From the NCBI RefSeq assembly GCF_028475105.1, contig NZ_CP116936.1:4773501-4837500 (forward strand): 64,000 nt of DNA. Direction: 5' to 3'. How positions within the stretch are numbered: the first letter of the stretch is position 1; every line of letters begins with the position of its first letter. This document shows positions 33,630 through 40,859 of this stretch, one piece after another. The stretch comes from Micromonospora sp. LH3U1 (lineage in GTDB: Bacteria; Actinomycetota; Actinomycetes; Mycobacteriales; Micromonosporaceae). Both the position numbers and the translations under genes were made by a program. The notes under the pieces were generated by a model. The model saw nothing but the letters and a program-made list of their open reading frames with translations. It was not told where the DNA came from and did no database searches.

Positions 33630-35051
33630 TCAGCCGGCGGTCCCCGCGAGCCGACGCCCGACCAGCCGACCGAAGGCCATGGCCGGCGTCAGGCACATGC
33701 CGGAGCAGAACGCGTTGCCATTGACAGCGGCGGAGCCGATGACCTCGCCGACGGCGTACAGACCGGGGATCGTCGTGCCGTCCGCACGGCGGACCCGCAG
33801 CAGCTCGTCCACGTCCAGGCCGGCGAACGTGATCAGGGTGACCGGATGGTTCTCCAGCGCGTAGAACGGCGGCTCGACGATCGGCGCCGGCAGGTACGTT
33901 CGGCCGAAGTCGACATCCCGGCCGTCGGCGACGAAACCGTTGTAGCGGGCCACCGTGGCCGACAGCCCCGCCGGGTCGATGCCGGCCAGCCCGGCGAGCT
34001 CCGCCAGCCCGGACGCCCGGTGCACGCCGCGGCGCCGGCCGCACTGGGCGTCCAGGTCGGCCGCGCTCCAGCCGTGCACCATCGGGTACGACTCGCGTAG
34101 GGCATGGGCGTCGAAGACCGTCCAGAAGGTCATCCGGTCGACCGTGGTCAGCACTCGCTCCTTGTGGTCGATGCTGGGCTCATCCTCGGCGATCCAGCGA
34201 CTTCCGGCGCGGTCGACGTAGATCTCCCAGGGCGGCCGCTCCGGCGCCACCAGGTGCGGCCGGTGCGCCCAGTCGACCCGAAGGTCGCCGTCGACCGGGG
34301 GCAGCCCGCCGAAGGTGGGGATGTAGCGGCCCAGGCCCTGCAGGCCGGCGCCGACCGACCGGCCCATGAGCAGGCCGTCGCCGGTCGAGGTGGGCGCCGC
34401 CGAGGTGGTCAGCGGCGCACCCTCCAGCTCGGCGAACAGCTCCGGCGCGTACCCGAATCCGCCGGTGGCGAGCACAACGGCGGGTGCCCGCCACCGTGCG
34501 CCGTCGGCGGTGGCCACCCCGACCACCGCGCCGCCCTCGGTCAGCAGCTCGGTGACGCGCACCTCGCAGCGCAGATCGATGCGGCCGGCGGCCCGGTGCG
34601 CGTCGAGCATCGGGCGCAGCACGGCCAGAATGGCCGGACCGCCGGGGACGGTGGTGGCGTGGACGGTCCGCGGCGTGCGGTATGGCTCGTGCCCGTACAC
34701 GATGCGGGGCGTACCCGGATCGACGGTGAGCCCGGCGGTGAGCAGCCACTCCAGCACCGCCGGCTGTTCGCGCAGCGTCAGCCGGGTCAGGTCGGCCCGG
34801 GCGGCGCCCCGGCTGATCCGCCAGACGTCGTCGAAGTGCCGCTCGGGGTCGTCGCTGATGCCCCGCTCATGCTGCAGCGAGAAGCCGCCGGCGGACAGGT
34901 GCCCGCCCGAGTACGGCAGGGCGCCCCCAACGTCCGGCGCCTTCTCCAACAGCAGCACGGTGCCGCCCGCGTCGGCGGCGACGATGGCACAGGCCAGGCC
35001 ACCCGGCCCGGCGCCCACAACGATCATGGTCGGCACACCCACCTCCGGCAC
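33630..35051 (-). CDS. FAD-dependent oxidoreductase (fumarate reductase / ketosteroid dehydrogenase-like)
   Basis: 473 residues. N-terminal FAD motif VVGAGPGGLACAIVAADAGG and LLLEKAPDVGGALPYSGGHLSAGG, then VVLATGGFGYAPELF, and a C-terminal FAD-contacting GTTIPGLYAVGEVIGSAAVNG. This is the flavoprotein fold of fumarate reductase, 3-ketosteroid delta1-dehydrogenase and related enzymes that desaturate or reduce C-C bonds. It has operator copy 6 upstream. In context it may act on an alkene bond in a tetrapyrrole or maleimide fragment, or on a steroid-like ring; neither is shown by the sequence. Confidence 0.8.
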   Translation of the reverse strand: MPEVGVPTMIVVGAGPGGLACAIVAADAGGTVLLLEKAPDVGGALPYSGGHLSAGGFSLQHERGISDDPERHFDDVWRISRGAARADLTRLTLREQPAVLEWLLTAGLTVDPGTPRIVYGHEPYRTPRTVHATTVPGGPAILAVLRPMLDAHRAAGRIDLRCEVRVTELLTEGGAVVGVATADGARWRAPAVVLATGGFGYAPELFAELEGAPLTTSAAPTSTGDGLLMGRSVGAGLQGLGRYIPTFGGLPPVDGDLRVDWAHRPHLVAPERPPWEIYVDRAGSRWIAEDEPSIDHKERVLTTVDRMTFWTVFDAHALRESYPMVHGWSAADLDAQCGRRRGVHRASGLAELAGLAGIDPAGLSATVARYNGFVADGRDVDFGRTYLPAPIVEPPFYALENHPVTLITFAGLDVDELLRVRRADGTTIPGLYAVGEVIGSAAVNGNAFCSGMCLTPAMAFGRLVGRRLAGTAG

Positions 35052-35068
35052 TCGTCGCGTTTCCGTGG

Positions 35069-35085
35069 AAGTGACAGTGTTTCCA
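35069..35085. promoter_or_regulatory. IclR-type operator, copy 6 (degenerate)
   Basis: AAGTGACAGTGTTTCCA has a perfect right half and a poor (3/7) left half. An alternative reading is TGGAA-N10-TTCCA (35066-35085). It lies 18 bp upstream of the minus-strand start at 35051 and shares ACAGTGTTTCCAT with copy 1. Confidence 0.55.
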
Positions 35086-35263
35086 TAAGATCGGACGCCG
35101 TCAAACGTCCTGGGCGAGCCGTTCGGCAGTGATCGCCGTGTGCCCGTAGCGTTTCCAGGCCCGGCATCTCGGCACCGTGGATGCGGGCGGGATCGGTGAA
35201 GTACCGGTACGAGTGACGGGCCGCCCAGCGATTGCGCCGAGCACCGCGGGTGCGGCTGGGGTT

Positions 35264-36601
35264 TCAGTCCACCGGGTGGTTGGGGATCCTCGATCGGACG
35301 GCCAGGCCGTACAGGCAGGCCAGCCCGGCCAGGATGCCGAACAGGACGAACGGGCCGGCGGGGCGCCAGTTGTCGTACAGGGTGCCACCGGCGGCGAACG
35401 CGATCATGATGCCGATGCCGCCGCTGAGCGCGAACGTTCCGATGACCGAGCCCCGGGTACGGCTGGGAGCCTGTTCGGCGATCAGCACCTGACTGGAGAT
35501 GACGGCGCTGACCTGGCCGAGCCCGATCAGCGCGGCGACGGCGTAGCCGAGCGGGCTGAACGGGTCCCCGATGAAGATCGTGGCGGTGTAGCCGAGGGCG
35601 GCGGTCCCCAGGGAGATCAGCACCGCGTCGGTGCGGGACAGCCGGTCGGCGATGATGCCGATGGCCGGTGCCCCGATCAGCGCGATGCCGTTGGCCACTC
35701 CCAGCAACAGACCTGCCTTGGCCAGCGCCTCGGCCTCGCTGAGCCCGAGGTGTTGGGTGCCGTACTGCTGTGCCCAGAGGGTGAGGTAGGCGCCGACGAG
35801 CGCCAGGTCAGCTCGGGCGACGAAGGCGCTGAGGTAGGCGAAGGAGACGCCGGGGCGCCGGATCTCGGCGACGCCCTCGCGCAGCAGCCTGGGGATCGGG
35901 ATGTGCTCGGAGTGCGTTGTCGCCAGCCCGCCCCGGAGGGTGAGCCGCATCAGGATCGCGGTGAGCAGGGCCAGCCCGCCGACGATGAGGTAGGTCGCCC
36001 GCAGCGCGGCGATCGTGTCCATCCCGATGCCCTCGAAGATGTCGGGCAGTTTGATCAGCACGAAGAACGTGACGAGCGCGCCGAGACCGTTGCAGAAGCC
36101 GAGGATGCCGTTGGCCCTGCCGCGGGTGGTGTCCCGGACGTAGTCGGCGACCACGGCCGTGAGCATCACGGTGACCATCGCCACGCCGACGGCGGCGACA
36201 CCCCGGGCCAGGTAGTAGGGCAGGACCGAGCCGAGGAACGGTGCCATGCCGACGCCGAGGCCAAGCAGAATGTAGCCGCCGACCACGATCGGGCGCCGTC
36301 CGAGGCGGTCGGACCAGGCACCGGCCAGGCCGACCGCCGCGATCAGGACGATTTCGCTGATCAGCCCAGCGGTGCCCACGATCGAACCCTGCTCCCCCTT
36401 TGGCACACCCAGGATGGAGGTGAGTAGTGCCGTCTGCGCGGCCGGGATGAACGTGAACGTCATGATCGACGTCAGCGCCAGCCAGTAGTACCCGCTGATG
36501 TTGGTCCGGGTCGTGCCCGGTGAGAGCTGGAGTGGGCCGAACGTGGTGGTCTGCTCGCCAACCTCCGGCGCGGCAGCGGTGTCTTGCTGGCTGCGATGCA
36601 C
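35264..36601 (-). CDS. Major facilitator superfamily transporter
   Basis: 445 residues, about 12 TM helices, with the MFS loop motif GAWSDRLGRRPIVVGGY between helices 2 and 3 and a second-half counterpart IGIIADRLSRTDAVL. The GTG at 36601 with GAGGGGG upstream is chosen. The longer ATG at 36652 would translate the operator itself (Met-Trp-Lys-Gln-Arg-Phe) and is rejected. It probably imports a pathway substrate or exports an end product. It is the last gene of the regulon before the mobile-element zone. Confidence 0.85.
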   Translation of the reverse strand: MHRSQQDTAAAPEVGEQTTTFGPLQLSPGTTRTNISGYYWLALTSIMTFTFIPAAQTALLTSILGVPKGEQGSIVGTAGLISEIVLIAAVGLAGAWSDRLGRRPIVVGGYILLGLGVGMAPFLGSVLPYYLARGVAAVGVAMVTVMLTAVVADYVRDTTRGRANGILGFCNGLGALVTFFVLIKLPDIFEGIGMDTIAALRATYLIVGGLALLTAILMRLTLRGGLATTHSEHIPIPRLLREGVAEIRRPGVSFAYLSAFVARADLALVGAYLTLWAQQYGTQHLGLSEAEALAKAGLLLGVANGIALIGAPAIGIIADRLSRTDAVLISLGTAALGYTATIFIGDPFSPLGYAVAALIGLGQVSAVISSQVLIAEQAPSRTRGSVIGTFALSGGIGIMIAFAAGGTLYDNWRPAGPFVLFGILAGLACLYGLAVRSRIPNHPVD

Positions 36602-36632
36602 GCTGGCCCCCTCTGCCCTGCGATGGCATGAA

Positions 36633-36649
36633 TGGAAACGCTGTTTCCA
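36633..36649. promoter_or_regulatory. IclR-type operator, copy 7 (perfect arms)
   Basis: TGGAAACGCTGTTTCCA has perfect half-sites and lies 32 bp upstream of the MFS start on the minus strand. It marks the right edge of the regulon; no further copy was seen to position 64000. Confidence 0.85.
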
Positions 36650-36797
36650 CACACTAGCGGGTCAGGGCCCGGACGTGATGGCGTCGGTGCGGCGCATTTC
36701 TCGCCGCCCGGTCCCGGTCCGGCGCCGTCGACCCGTCCCCGGTTGCGCAACCGGCGGGCTCAGGAGGCCGACGACGCCGCCGGCGTGTGCGAACGGA

Positions 36798-37008
36798 AAG
36801 CGGGTCAACGGCCGGAAGCGGTTCATCGTCACCGACACCCTCCGGCCGCTGGTCACGGTCTGAGTCCTGGCCGCGGCCTGGCAGGACCGCGACAGCGCCA
36901 AGGGCGCACTGCTCGCCGCGGTGGCGGCCACCCCGATCCGGCACGTGTCCGCCGACCAGGGCTTCGCCGGTTGGCTCGTCGGCTGGGCCGCCGCGATGCT
37001 GGACCTGA
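36798..37008 (+). pseudogene. IS5-family transposase fragment
   Basis: The reading frame gives NGRKRFIVTDTLRPLVTV, an in-frame stop, then AAWQDRDSAKGALLAAV and HVSADQGFAGWLVGWA. These match the DDE-transposase segment of IS5-group elements (GRKRHIVTDT..., QDRDGA, D-x-GYAG). Both ends are missing and one stop interrupts it. The rest of 36650-37529 has no gene. Confidence 0.7.
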
Positions 37009-37159
37009 CGCCCGCACTGCCGGTCTCAGTCCGCAGAAGCGCCCGCAGCGGTGTCGCTGGATTCCGCTTCCAGATCGTTCGGCCGCTTATCTTGGTTTCG
37101 GTCACGCGTCACCTTCCGACGCGCTGACCGGGCCAGCATGGATGGCTAGCTGCTCACCT

Positions 37160-37323
37160 AGCAGACCGAAACGCAAACGGTGCGCGCTGCAGTCGATCTC
37201 AGCGCACACCGTGGGCAAATCATTTGTGTCCGAGGGGCGACACGATCCTTTGCCCCACCGCCGTTGACGCTAGGCGCAACTCTGAAGCTCACGCAAACAT
37301 AGCTGCGGTGGTGACCTCTTCGG
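37160..37323 (+). repeat. Serine-recombinase tail repeat, copy R1
   Basis: About 75 bp (ACCGAAACGCAAACGGTGCG through GTGTCCGAGGGG) is nearly identical to 46665-46732, and similarity to 50560-50720 continues to the shared GGTGACCTCTTCG. Translated, it gives QTETQTVRAAVDLSAHRG, the usual C-terminal tail of large serine recombinases, after which the sequence reads on as RVRGATR-like residues. It is a remnant of an integrative element; the recombinase body is gone. Confidence 0.7.
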
Positions 37324-37529
37324 ATCCGCCAAAGTGGTCACCACAGAGAATGCGCTATCACGGCGCCTCGCCCACGGCGACCACCTGCACATACGGCGCG
37401 CTCCCCGGCGTGCACCGCGTCGAAACCGAGATCGTCGCGCAGAGGATCAAGCGGGCGGGACCGCTCGTCGCCTCCGGAGCCTGAGCGCGGCTTGCTTTCA
37501 AGCGCGCTCGAAGCTCTAGCGTCGGCACC

Positions 37530-38039
37530 ATGACCACGACGAACGAGACGAAGACATGGATCATCACGGGCGCCAGTTCGGGCCTCGGTCTGGGGCTGAT
37601 GTCGTTTCCCGCCGTCGGTAGCTACTCAGCCGGCAAGTTCGCGCTTGAGGGCTGGTCGGAGGCGCTGGCGGGCGAGGTCGCACCGTTCGGCATCCGCGTC
37701 CTCATCGTCGAACCCAGTCGCTTCCGCACCGCGTTCAACGCCGCGGACGTGCTCAACACAGCGCGGCAGAGCTCGATCTACGACGGGGTCACCGGTGCCG
37801 TGCGCGCGAACATGGCGGGGGCCGACGGCATCCAGGAGGGCGACCCGGCACGCGCCGCCCGGGTGATCCGGGACATGCTCGACACACCCGACGCGCCGCT
37901 CCGGCTCCCGCTCGGTGCCGAGGCGGTTTGCAACCTCACCCGCGTCTACCGTGGGGCGCTCGACGACGTCGAGAAGTGGGCGTCGGTGAGCGAGTCGGCG
38001 GACTTTCCAGGCATGCCGCTCGCGGTTCGCGCGTTCTGA
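37530..38039 (+). CDS. Internally deleted short-chain dehydrogenase
   Basis: 169 residues, far below the usual 250-290. The cofactor motif TWIITGASSGLGLG (10-23) joins directly to MSFPAVGSYSAGKFALEGWSE, which carries the catalytic Tyr/Lys, followed by a normal substrate-binding end. About 110 residues, including the NNAG region and catalytic Ser, are missing without a frameshift. It is probably non-functional. The neighbour on the same strand is a MerR regulator 13 bp downstream, a common SDR-MerR pairing. Confidence 0.75.
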   Translation: MTTTNETKTWIITGASSGLGLGLMSFPAVGSYSAGKFALEGWSEALAGEVAPFGIRVLIVEPSRFRTAFNAADVLNTARQSSIYDGVTGAVRANMAGADGIQEGDPARAARVIRDMLDTPDAPLRLPLGAEAVCNLTRVYRGALDDVEKWASVSESADFPGMPLAVRAF

Positions 38040-38052
38040 TCGCCGTACGCTG

Positions 38053-38532
38053 ATGGCCATGGCCACCGAGGCGCTGATCGAACGGATCCTCGCTGCCAGC
38101 GACGGGCCGTTCTCGTCGACGATCGACGCGCTGCACGAGCTGCTCGACGACGCCACCATCGAGGCCTCGACGGCGCCCAGGAGTGTCGCCGAGGCCGCCC
38201 GGCTTGTCGGCCTGTCGACGCACACCCTCCGGTACTACGAGCAGGAGGGACTCGTGCGGCCCGCCCGCAACGCCTCCGGGTACCGCGAGTACTCCGCATC
38301 CGACCTGCGCCGCCTCGTCTTCCTCACCCGGATGCGCCTGTCCGGCATGACCATGACCGACCTCAAGCGCTACATCTCGCTCGTCGAGCAGGGCCCGAGC
38401 ACCGTCACGGAACGCCGACGCATCATGCGCGACCAGCACGACCGGATCACGCGGCAGATCCGTGAGCTCAGGCTGGCGCTGGAGACCACCGAGTACAAGA
38501 TCCGCGTCTACGACGGGCACCCGGAAGGCTGA
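38053..38532 (+). CDS. MerR-family transcriptional regulator
   Basis: 159 residues with an N-terminal extension of about 40 residues. The MerR winged helix is SVAEAARLVGLSTHTLRYYEQEGLVRP and RNASGYREYSASDLRRL, followed by a coiled-coil (LKRYISLVEQG, RIMRDQHDRITRQIRELRLAL). There is no C-terminal effector Cys cluster. Such small MerR proteins commonly control adjacent oxidoreductases, here the eroded SDR. Confidence 0.85.
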   Translation: MAMATEALIERILAASDGPFSSTIDALHELLDDATIEASTAPRSVAEAARLVGLSTHTLRYYEQEGLVRPARNASGYREYSASDLRRLVFLTRMRLSGMTMTDLKRYISLVEQGPSTVTERRRIMRDQHDRITRQIRELRLALETTEYKIRVYDGHPEG

Positions 38533-38682
38533 CCCAGTCCAGCCGTGACGGTCCCCCGAGCGTCCGCACGCCTCGGCGATTCACTCGGTCACTGACTCCG
38601 TTGCCGTACACGAGCAGGAAGGCCACCAGCCTGCCCATTCGGGCGGCTGCCGAGTGACTCCCTGCGATGGAATCATGATCGG

Positions 38683-39771
38683 GTGACGCCCTTCCACATC
38701 GATGTGCCCGAAGCCGTCCTGGACGACCTGCGGGCTCGGCTTTCGCGGACAAGGCTCGCGCCAGCCGCCCCAGGAGAGCCGTGGGCCGCCGGCACCGACC
38801 CTGGGTACCTGGCAGGTCTGGTGCGGTACTGGCTCGATGGATTCGACTGGCGTGCGGTCGAGCGTGCCCTCAATCGGTACCCTCAGTTCGTCACCACGGT
38901 CCGAGGCACGCCGGTCCACTTCGTTCATGTTCGCTCGGCATCGCCCGACGCCACGGCGCTGACCCTGACCCATGGCTGGCCCAGCACGTACACGGAGATG
39001 CTGCCCCTGGTGTCCCGGCTCGCAGACTTCGACCTCGTCATACCCAGCCTGCCCGGCTTCGTCTTCTCCGGACCACTCGCCGAGGGCCCGACGACCGAGG
39101 CGGCTGTCGCGGACGTGTGGGCTGAGCTGATGACCCGTTTGGGCTACGACCGCTTCGGCGCCTACGGTGGCGATATCGGGTCCGGCGTGTCGACGTGGCT
39201 CGGCGCCCGCCACGCAGATCGGGTCATCGGGGTCTTCTCGCAGCACATCAAGTTCCCGCCAGCGGACCGCAGGGGCGACCTCAGCCCAGCCGAGGAGGCG
39301 TTCATCGCCATGCTCGACGCGAAGGCCCAAGATGACTGGGGCTACGGAATCCTCCAGGAAACACGGCCCGACACCCTTGCGGCCGCGCTGAGCGACTCGC
39401 CTGCCGGACTGGCCGCATGGATCATCGAGAAGTACCAGCGCTGGAGCGACTGTGGCGGCGACATCTCCCGCCGGTTCGGCTTCGACGAGTTGCTGACCAC
39501 CGTGGTGCTGTACTGGGTCACCAACTGCATCGGCACGTCCTTCCGGCCCTACCGTGACGACCGCCTGGCCCCACATCTGCCAATGGTCGCCGTGCCCGCC
39601 GGTATCACGGTCAGCGTGGAGGACGCCGGCCTGCCCCGGTCGTTCGCCGAACGCACCTACGCCAACCTCACCCACTGGCGCGAGCCAAGAGTCGGCGGCC
39701 ACTTCTTCGCCCAGGAAGAGCCCGACCTGCTCGCTGCCGACCTGCGCGCCTTCTTCAGCCCGCTGCGGTAA
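38683..39771 (+). CDS. Epoxide hydrolase (microsomal EH-type, alpha/beta fold)
   Basis: 362 residues from GTG 38683. An N-terminal EH lid domain (TPFHIDVPEAVLDDLRARLS ... YWLDGFDWRAVERALNRYPQF) is followed by an alpha/beta-hydrolase core with oxyanion motif HGWPST, nucleophile Asp in YGGDIGSGVS, lid tyrosines and catalytic His in VGGHFFAQEEP. It opens epoxides to diols. Followed by a strong hairpin terminator at 40022. Nothing nearby is obviously linked; it looks like cargo of the accessory zone. Confidence 0.85.
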   Translation: MTPFHIDVPEAVLDDLRARLSRTRLAPAAPGEPWAAGTDPGYLAGLVRYWLDGFDWRAVERALNRYPQFVTTVRGTPVHFVHVRSASPDATALTLTHGWPSTYTEMLPLVSRLADFDLVIPSLPGFVFSGPLAEGPTTEAAVADVWAELMTRLGYDRFGAYGGDIGSGVSTWLGARHADRVIGVFSQHIKFPPADRRGDLSPAEEAFIAMLDAKAQDDWGYGILQETRPDTLAAALSDSPAGLAAWIIEKYQRWSDCGGDISRRFGFDELLTTVVLYWVTNCIGTSFRPYRDDRLAPHLPMVAVPAGITVSVEDAGLPRSFAERTYANLTHWREPRVGGHFFAQEEPDLLAADLRAFFSPLR

Positions 39772-39809
39772 TCCAGGAGCTCAACCGGCGGCACCGCTGC
39801 TGGTTCTGC

Positions 39810-39995
39810 TCAGGGTGCAAGGCCGGCCTGGATCGCCAGGGTGGCGGCTCGTACCCGGTCGCGACTGCCGGTCTTGGCAGCACGTTGGTCGGTCTCCCGA
39901 GCGGTCAACTGGTAGGCCGCCATTTTGCCGTCGGCGGCTGGGACCTTGACGTGGCCGATCCGCAACCACTGAGCGGCGGCAGCCTCCAGGTGCAT
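39810..39995 (-). pseudogene. LuxR/NarL response-regulator remnant
   Basis: 61 residues. YQLTARETD, the start of a LuxR HTH, is joined directly to KTGSRDRVRAATLAIQAGL, the typical extreme C terminus of NarL-type regulators. The HTH recognition helices are missing, as is the receiver domain. This is a second in-frame internal deletion in the same area (compare 37530). Confidence 0.6.
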
Positions 39996-40021
39996 CAGTA
40001 GACAGTCAGTCGGGTAACCAG

Positions 40022-40057
40022 ATCCCAGGCCGGCGCCGCACGGCGCCGGCCTGGGAT
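40022..40057. terminator. Strong hairpin terminator
   Basis: A perfect 16-bp stem (ATCCCAGGCCGGCGCC and its complement) around the loop GCAC. It is placed after the epoxide hydrolase and before the gene at 40076. No T-run follows, as is common in actinobacteria. Confidence 0.75.
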
Positions 40058-40075
40058 ATCCCTGCGGAGGTGACG

Positions 40076-40549
40076 GTGGTACACCTGCTCGGCAGCGTCA
40101 GCGGCACGGTCGCCGCCGACCACGGCCTGTTCCTCGTGCTCGACGAGCGCGCCGACGATATCGGCGACCCCGACTTCAGTCAGGACCGCATCTGCTGGAG
40201 CGGGCGCGACGCACTGTTTGTCGCCAGCCCGTCGAACGCCACCTGTCGGGCGTCGGTGACCGTGCAGGCGTGGGACGGAGAACCCGCGGGCGTCGACTCC
40301 ACGACGTGGCCGGATACCGACAGCACCGAGGTCACCCAGCGGACCGGCACCGTGTACCTGTCGCACCTGCTCGACATGGCCCCCGTAAGCGACTTTCTGC
40401 CAGTAGGCCCTCCCGGCCGCTACCGGGTACGCGTCGACGTCGCAGGCCGGGCCCAGACTCGGGCGTTGCTGCGCTCGCCCGACTTGGATCCGGTCGGGCG
40501 CACCGTCGGCCCCGAGCGGATAGTGATCGGTTTCTGGCCGGCCTGCTGA
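40076..40549 (+). CDS. Hypothetical protein
   Basis: 157 residues. GTG 40076 has GCGGAGG at the right distance; an upstream GTG at 40070 overlaps that site. Soluble, acidic, beta-rich (VVHLLGSVSGTVAADHGLFL, GTVYLSHLLDM, GRYRVRVDVAGRAQTR). The shape recalls small immunity-type or ComJ-like beta proteins, but I do not recognise it. No partner gene is evident. Confidence 0.5.
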   Translation: MVHLLGSVSGTVAADHGLFLVLDERADDIGDPDFSQDRICWSGRDALFVASPSNATCRASVTVQAWDGEPAGVDSTTWPDTDSTEVTQRTGTVYLSHLLDMAPVSDFLPVGPPGRYRVRVDVAGRAQTRALLRSPDLDPVGRTVGPERIVIGFWPAC

Positions 40550-40809
40550 CCGCGTTCGTCAGGCCAGGCAACGCCCGCCGGGAAGCGTGCCGACAACGCG
40601 GAAAGCACGCCTCGGCGCCCGCGTTGGCGCCACAAGCCCGGTTGAGTTCGTCCTTGATTTCCTCGGCGGCGCGCTTGGCGTCCAAGCGCTGCTGCGTGGT
40701 CAGCTCGCTGCGGTTCGCCGGGCTCCCACTTCCACCGCGAAGGGTCTTTCCAACCCAGGGACCGTCAAACGAACTCTCTGTTGTTTCGGGCGTTACCGAA
40801 GGCGGTAGG
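40550..40809. other. Gene-poor interval
   Basis: No convincing gene. A minus-strand stretch translates to LTTQQRLDAKRAAEEIKDELNRA, possibly a fragment of a helical protein, without a clear start or family. Confidence 0.4.
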
Positions 40810-40850
40810 ACACGCGGTGGACGGGGCAGTTCGCCTCGCCCACCGCGTGT
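40810..40850 (-). terminator. Terminator of the MMPL gene
   Basis: ACACGCGGTGGACG and CGCCCACCGCGTGT pair 13/14 around a short loop, 10 bp beyond the stop of the minus-strand MMPL gene. Confidence 0.65.
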
Positions 40851-40859
40851 CGCGATCGT

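Noticed and set aside
35052..35263. Possible minus-strand gene fragment (WAARHSYRYFTDPARIHGAE)
   Set aside because: Protein-like over about 40 residues but no start, no family and no continuation; probably a relic or chance.
36602..36652. ATG at 36652 as the start of the MFS transporter
   Set aside because: It would translate the operator itself (Trp-Lys-Gln-Arg-Phe). GTG 36601 has a good ribosome-binding site and begins a normal MFS N terminus.
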